Shown here: one piece after another, positions 60,160 to 64,000 of the stretch
Numbering within the stretch: the stretch's first letter is position 1
How the letters are laid out: each line of letters begins with the position of its first letter
DNA from: Cycas panzhihuaensis
Taxonomy: Eukaryota > Cycadophyta
Assembly (NCBI GenBank): GCA_023213395.1
Contig: CM041465.1
Span: 71,493,741-71,557,740 of the forward strand
DNA length: 64,000 nucleotides
Direction: 5' to 3'
The notes under the pieces: model-generated
The model's database searches: none
What the model was told of the DNA's origin: nothing
What the model saw: only the letters and a program-made list of their open reading frames with translations
Program-made: the position numbers and the translations under genes

Positions 60160-61399
60160 GTGACTGCTAGGAGACTAACTCTGACTGACTTTGGCTGGTT
60201 GCAGGCAGTTATCGCGGTGGATAACCGCGAGAATGTCGGCATGCCCATCTTAAGCTATTTGGAGATGTCGACGGAGGAGGATAGGACGGTCTTGAAGAGA
60301 TGCGGCCTGTACAAGGCCCTGAAGACCCCCCAGTTTGCATCGGATCAGCGACTCCTGGTGGACATAGTGTCGCACTGGGATAGGAGGAGGCACGTATTTC
60401 ACTTGCCTCAGATAGGGGACATCACCATCACCCCGGAGGATATCAGGCGGATCCTGGGGTTACCGTCGATGGGGAGACCCGTGAGGCTGAGGACGCTGCC
60501 TAGCAATGAGGCAGCACACAGGGAGGCAGCTCAGTTCCTCACGGGGGGAGACAGGTGGCAGCGGAGGGGGGCTTCCCTCCAGACAGTACTTATGTCAGGG
60601 ATTCCTCGGGCGAGGAAGCTCATTTTGCTATACATTCTATTCTGGATCTCTCGGAAATAGAACTATAGGGAGATCCCAGGAGGTTGGGTGGACGCAGCAC
60701 GCCGGTGCGAGGCCGACGAGAGGATGGATTGGGCTACCCTAGTTGCGGCGAACCTCGGCGCCCAACTAGACACTATCAGGAGGTCGGGTAGAGGAGGACT
60801 CTCGTACAGCACGTTGCTGCAGTGTTAGTTTTTTTATCACTTCGCGGCAGTGGCACCAGCAGGGGGCCATTCCCCATAGCGAGGTGGGCCCCGATGGTCC
60901 ACAGGTGGCAAACGAGATTCCTGGGGACGGAGGACCAGGCCCATGTTCGCCGGTCTGTCGACGCGACGTCACTCAACCTCCTCACTCGGCTGACTCGTGG
61001 CGGACCGTGCAGGCGGTGAGGTGGGCGGTGATGACCCAGCGGGAGGGGGGAGCCCTATCGAGGACAGCGGCGGCGGCGATGGGGGCGATGGCGGTGATGA
61101 TGGGGAGATGGGGTGGCCCATCGCGAAAGTGAGAGAGGCAGTGCATCTCGGTCATCGGGGGCAGCAGGACCATCTGGGTCGCTACGGGAGGGCGAGCCCA
61201 TCGGGAGCCGCAGGGGCAGGCGGCCAGAGACCGAGGCGCGAGCTCGAATCGTGAGGAGATCCCAGGGCGAGAGTCGAGCCAGCTCCTGCCAGAGATGAGG
61301 CGGAGGCAGAGGACGTGCCTGAGGACGAGGCACCGGCAGCTGGCGGGGGGCCCGGAGAGGAGGATGTCGCCCGAGCAGAGGATCCGGCAGCCACGGCAG
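60160..61399 (+). pseudogene. Antisense ORF of element J, exon 1: plant mobile domain protein (decayed)
   Basis: The plus strand is open from 60160 to a TAG at 60658; the first in-frame ATG is 60241 (MPILSYLEMSTEEDRTVLKR). HWDRRRHVFHLPQIGDITIT followed by PEDIRRILGLPSMGRPVRL near 60370-60490 is the signature of the plant mobile domain (aminotransferase-like PMD). After the TAG the same frame continues DWATLVAANLGAQLDTIRR and LSYSTLLQC, TAG, FFYHFA, matching the next part of PMD; the second TAG stands where Trp is usual. A Gly/Asp- and Glu/Ala-rich low-complexity segment follows (61020-61390) with a frame change, ending EEDVARAEDPAATA at the splice donor. PMD proteins occur as host genes and inside plant transposons. 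Its role in J is unknown. Confidence 0.75.
60181..60205 (+). other. Possible splice acceptor before the PMD exon
   Basis: CTGACTGACTTTGGCTGGTTGCAG has a branch-site-like CTGAC and an AG followed by GCAGTT. No ATG precedes it in frame, so an upstream exon is conceivable. Confidence 0.3.
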
Positions 61400-61508
61400 G
61401 TGAGATCTAACCGTTTCCTCAGTCGTTTGACATCTAGATAGATCTTGATTTGATTTTCTCTATATGCATCGAGGATACACACTGACACATGGCATGTTGC
61501 ATTGACAG
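61400..61508 (+). other. Predicted 109-bp intron in the antisense ORF
   Basis: Donor CAG/GTGAGA and acceptor TTGCATTGACAG/GTGTAG bracket an AT-rich stretch in GC-rich coding DNA. Joining the two sides keeps one frame from EDPAATA into GVAEVQRLVEAAV. The inside has stops in that frame. Confidence 0.75.
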
Positions 61509-62188
61509 GTGTAGCGGAGGTTCAGAGACTGGTCGAGGCTGCGGTGAGGGAGTTGTTCCCTCAGGTCTACGCGGAGGGGCAACCGCCCATCCAGGCAGAG
61601 GACGTGCCTAGGTCGGCAGGAGCCTACATGCAGGCGTTCGCCCCGCTGGTGAGAGTACGAGACATCTGGGTTGTAGAGACCCAGGAGCACATGGCATTCC
61701 GGGGACAGCTGCAGCGAGAGCTCGACGCGACTGAGGCGGCGAGGCAGTGCTGATGGACCCAGGCCTCAGAGAGCCAGAGTGGGCCAGGAGGGGATACAGG
61801 GATCAGCACTCGCCTAGCAATCCTAGAGGAGTGCCTTAAGGCGTCGGAGGATAGGGCTAGGGCAGTCGAAGAGGGACTCCGAGGCGAGAGGGACCGCATC
61901 CAGGTCCGCTACGACCAGCTGGTGGCCCAGATGGTCTCGAAGTCGAGCCGGAGCCGGACACACACACACACAGTGGCTACGACCCCGAGACGGCCTCGGG
62001 ACGAGGAGAGCGAGGCAGGAAGCTCGCGGAGGCCCAAGAGGAGCCTCGCAGGGATGTGGTCCCCAGGAGAGGGATCACACAGTAGGGAGGCAGGACCCCA
62101 AGTGCAGGCAGTGATGAGACCGTGGGACGACATATGTATGATTTTGGCGGAAAGCACGGGCCTCAGGGTCATATGTAGGCTCACATGA
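61509..62188 (+). pseudogene. Antisense ORF of element J, exon 2: coiled-coil and basic tail
   Basis: The frame reads VAEVQRLVEAAVRELFPQVY, YMQAFAPLVRVRDIWVVETQ, FRGQLQRELDATEAARQC and a TGA at 61751. It continues in frame with TRLAILEECLKASEDRARAV, EEGLRGERDRIQVRYDQLVA (heptad-like, Leu/Ile at a and d positions), then a Ser/Arg-rich tail SKSSRSRTHTHTVATTPRRP and ends at 62188. The (CA)n run at 61959-61972 encodes the THTHT part. Coiled coil plus basic tail suggests self-association and nucleic-acid binding, as in structural proteins; this is inference. Confidence 0.65.
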
Positions 62189-62339
62189 TTGTACCCCCCC
62201 TGCAAGGATCCCGGCTTCCCACATACACGATGTACTATGACATTTTTGATATATATATATATACATGGGGTAATTGGAACCCCACTTTGGCATGAAATGG
62301 CGTACCATGTATGATAGAGGTAGCATGTATGGTTTACTT

Positions 62340-62432
62340 TTGTAAATGAATATTTTTGTATGTTGTAAATGTAAATATGTAAATATGTGAATGTGTAAAT
62401 GTGTATATTTTGTTGTAAAGTTTTGTAAATAT
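62340..62432 (+). terminator. Candidate 3'-end (polyadenylation) region of the antisense gene
   Basis: A tract rich in TGTAAAT repeats (TTGTAAATGTAAATATG, GTAAATATGTGAATGTG, TTTTGTTGTAAAG) lies 150-250 bp after the last codon of the antisense ORF. Plant 3' ends use UGUA- and AAUAAA-like and U-rich elements of this kind. Confidence 0.45.
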
Positions 62433-62799
62433 GCAGGTGTTTCCTTCTGTGTATGGCCATATGTCTAACAGGAGCACACACATCCACCACGAGCAGAGGT
62501 GATCGAGAGGTGTGAGGTTAGAAGATAGGACGACATGCACATCCACAGGGGAGCATAGCAGAATATGCGAAGGAAACGACAAGCGCAAAAAGGGGAGTAC
62601 GATACTCCATAGCGTCGCCCTAGTTGGGGGATGCCCAAATAGGAGGACAAAGGTTCCCAAGAGACACGGGAACGCGGGTTCCGTGGGAGGCTGGAAGAAA
62701 CCGAAAACCCATCTTAAATTGCCATTCTACCTGGGGTTGGGAAGAATGGAGACAATTTAAAATGGTAGTTTAAGCTCATTTCGGAGCATGGTAAGGAAA
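62433..62799. other. Spacer between antisense gene and integrase end
   Basis: No domain was read. It separates the 3' ends of two convergent coding regions. Confidence 0.5.
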
Positions 62800-64000
62800 T
62801 CACGCATAGAACTTCTTGAGGAACTTCCCGTTGACCGCTTTTTCAAACTCCAAGCCATCCAAGGTGGCGATCTGTATCTTGTGATTATCGAGGCTCTCGA
62901 GAACGATGAAGGGACCTACCCACTTGGGCCCGAAATTGGCCAAGCGATCATAGAGATACTCTAATTTGAGGACGTGGTCCCTAGGACACAAAGGACGGGC
63001 ACGAAGGTGTTTATCGTATGTCCTTTGCAAACGGGCTTTCGAAGCGAGGTTCGCTTGATAAGCCGCTAGGCGCCTCTCATCCAGGGCCTTGAGGTCTAGG
63101 AGACGAGCCTGGCGAGTAGACTCCTCATCAATGAGGCCTCGAAGGGAGACCCGGAGAGAAGGGACCTCCACCTCCAACGGAAGTATCGCTTCGGTCCCGT
63201 AGACTAACGAGAATGGAGTCATCCCGGTAGCCGTCCGGATAGAGGTGCGATAAGCCCATAGAGCGGAAGGGAGCTGGATATGCCAGTCTCTTTGAGACTA
63301 AGCGACGGTTTTCTTCAAGATACCAATGAGCGTTTTGTTGAAAGACTCAATCTGCCCGTTGGCTTGGGGGTAATAAGGGGACGACATCTTGTGTGAGATT
63401 TTGAATTTCTCACACAATTCATCCATTTCCTTATTACAAAAGGGAGTTCCATTATCCGTAATTAGGACGTCTGGAATTCCAAAACGACAGATAATATGCT
63501 AGTAGACGAAGGTGGCTATCGTCTTGCCAGGGGTAGTGGATAAGGGAATCCCCTCTGCCCATTTAGTAAAGTACTCGGTAGCGGTTAGGATGTATTTATG
63601 TTGTGTGGAAGATGGTGGTGATATAGCCCCGATGAGGTCTAAACCCCATTGGTAAAAGGGCCATGGAGACACGATAAGATGTAGTGCCTCGGAAGGTACG
63701 TAAGAGACGTTGGCGTGCTCTTGGCAACGCCGGCATCTAAGGGCGCAAGCGTGGGCGTCCTTGAACAAGGACGGCCAGTAATAGCCCATGCGGAGGATCC
63801 TTTGGGCCATGGATTGGCCCCCAAAGTGGCCCCCACAAATGCCATGGTGGCACTCGCGGAGTATTTGGTCCGCTTCGTCCGGAGCGACGCAGCGAAGCAG
63901 GATCCCATCGAAGGACCTCTTATACAACACCCCATCCACGAGGAGGTGTTGCCTAGCAGTGGCGTGGACACGCCACGACTTCTTCTTCGGGGCGATATTC
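62800..64000 (-). pseudogene. Element J integrase (Tat-like), nearly intact, cut by window end
   Basis: From the window edge the minus strand reads HLLVDGVLYKRSFDGILLRC, then the zinc domain ECHHGICGGHFGGQSMAQRI, GYYWPSLFKDAHACALRCRRC (His-His-Cys-Cys). The core has WGLDLIGAISPP (first Asp), VLITDNGTPFCNKEMDELC (second) and ANGQIESFNKTLIGILKK (Glu). The C-terminal part follows with TPFSLVYGTEAILPLEVEVP, DHVLKLEYLYDRLANFGPKW and VGPFIVLESLDNHKIQIATL, ending NGKFLKKFYA at 62800. Only two in-frame TAG codons (63499-63501 and 63298-63300) break it; both stand at likely Gln positions. All catalytic residues are kept. This is the best-preserved gypsy gene here. Confidence 0.92.

Larger units (their letters stand above)
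55800..64000 (-). mobile_element. Element J: Tat-like Ty3/gypsy retrotransposon with antisense ORF, cut by window end
   Basis: On the minus strand: integrase (64000-62800), then a region carrying a plus-strand gene (60160-62188), a candidate polypurine tract (about 59967-59977) and a long 3' LTR (to 55800). Gag, protease, RT and 5' LTR would be beyond 64000. The integrase has the H2C2 and DDE style and the NGKFLKKFYA ending of Tat-lineage elements. GC content is clearly higher than in the copia neighbours. It interrupts element G at 55799/55800, so it is younger than G. Extra antisense ORFs downstream of integrase are known in Tat-lineage elements. Confidence 0.7.

Noticed and set aside
61909-62660. 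Minus-strand open frames opposite exon 2 and the 3' tract
   Set aside because: They are shadows of the plus-strand coiled-coil exon and of the TGTAAAT repeats, with Ile-Tyr-Thr repeats as the sign.

Overview
The window looks like nuclear repeat DNA from a land plant with a large, slowly purged genome. The evidence is plant-type Ty1/copia and Ty3/gypsy LTR retrotransposons in nearly every kilobase, initiator-Met-type primer sites, a chromodomain-bearing integrase, a Tat-like integrase, and a plant mobile domain (PMD) coding region. The species cannot be told from sequence alone. No ordinary host gene, tRNA, rRNA or CRISPR array was recognised. Almost every coding region carries stops and frameshifts.

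Layout. Element A (1 to about 6335, minus) is a copia element cut by the window start, with a long 5' leader and its 5' LTR. Element E (about 6550-11360, plus) is a badly decayed chromodomain gypsy whose integrase is interrupted by a stray gag N-terminus. Element C (11727-16245, minus) is a complete gag-only copia derivative with 333-bp LTRs and a TTTTA target duplication. A minus-strand gypsy integrase remnant lies at 16560-17440. Element F (19217-25314, plus) is a copia whose 3' side was rearranged: a copy of its own left flank plus a solo-like LTR follows a truncated 3' LTR. F sits inside a decayed minus-strand coding region of unknown function (about 18590-19216 and 25320-28760). Element B (28791-36236, minus) is a full-length copia. 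A gypsy RT/RNase H remnant (about 36900-39300, minus), a copia-like LTR (39368-39846, plus) and a telomere-like degenerate repeat (40195-40348) follow. Element D (41236-44971, minus) is a sister of C. Element H (45718-52554, minus) is a full-length copia with the most similar LTR pair. Element G (about 52643-55799, minus) is a relatively well-preserved copia broken at 55799/55800.

From 55800 the sequence turns abruptly GC-rich. I read this as element J, a Tat-like Ty3/gypsy element on the minus strand that inserted into G: a putative 4.2-kb 3' LTR (55800 to about 59958), an antisense gene (60160-62188, plus) with a PMD, a spliceable intron and a coiled-coil tail, a 3'-end-like AT-rich tract (62340-62432), and the integrase (62800-64000), with the rest beyond the window. 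A frameshifted RNase H domain (58657-59070, minus) lies inside the putative LTR.

A, B, C, D and H share recognisable blocks in long 5' leaders, so they look like relatives, with C and D as non-autonomous derivatives. The most unusual content is in J: an antisense, intron-bearing PMD gene downstream of pol and an RNase H domain outside its usual place. The other strong point is the rearrangement at F, where sequence duplication and target-site duplications allow the order of events to be worked out.
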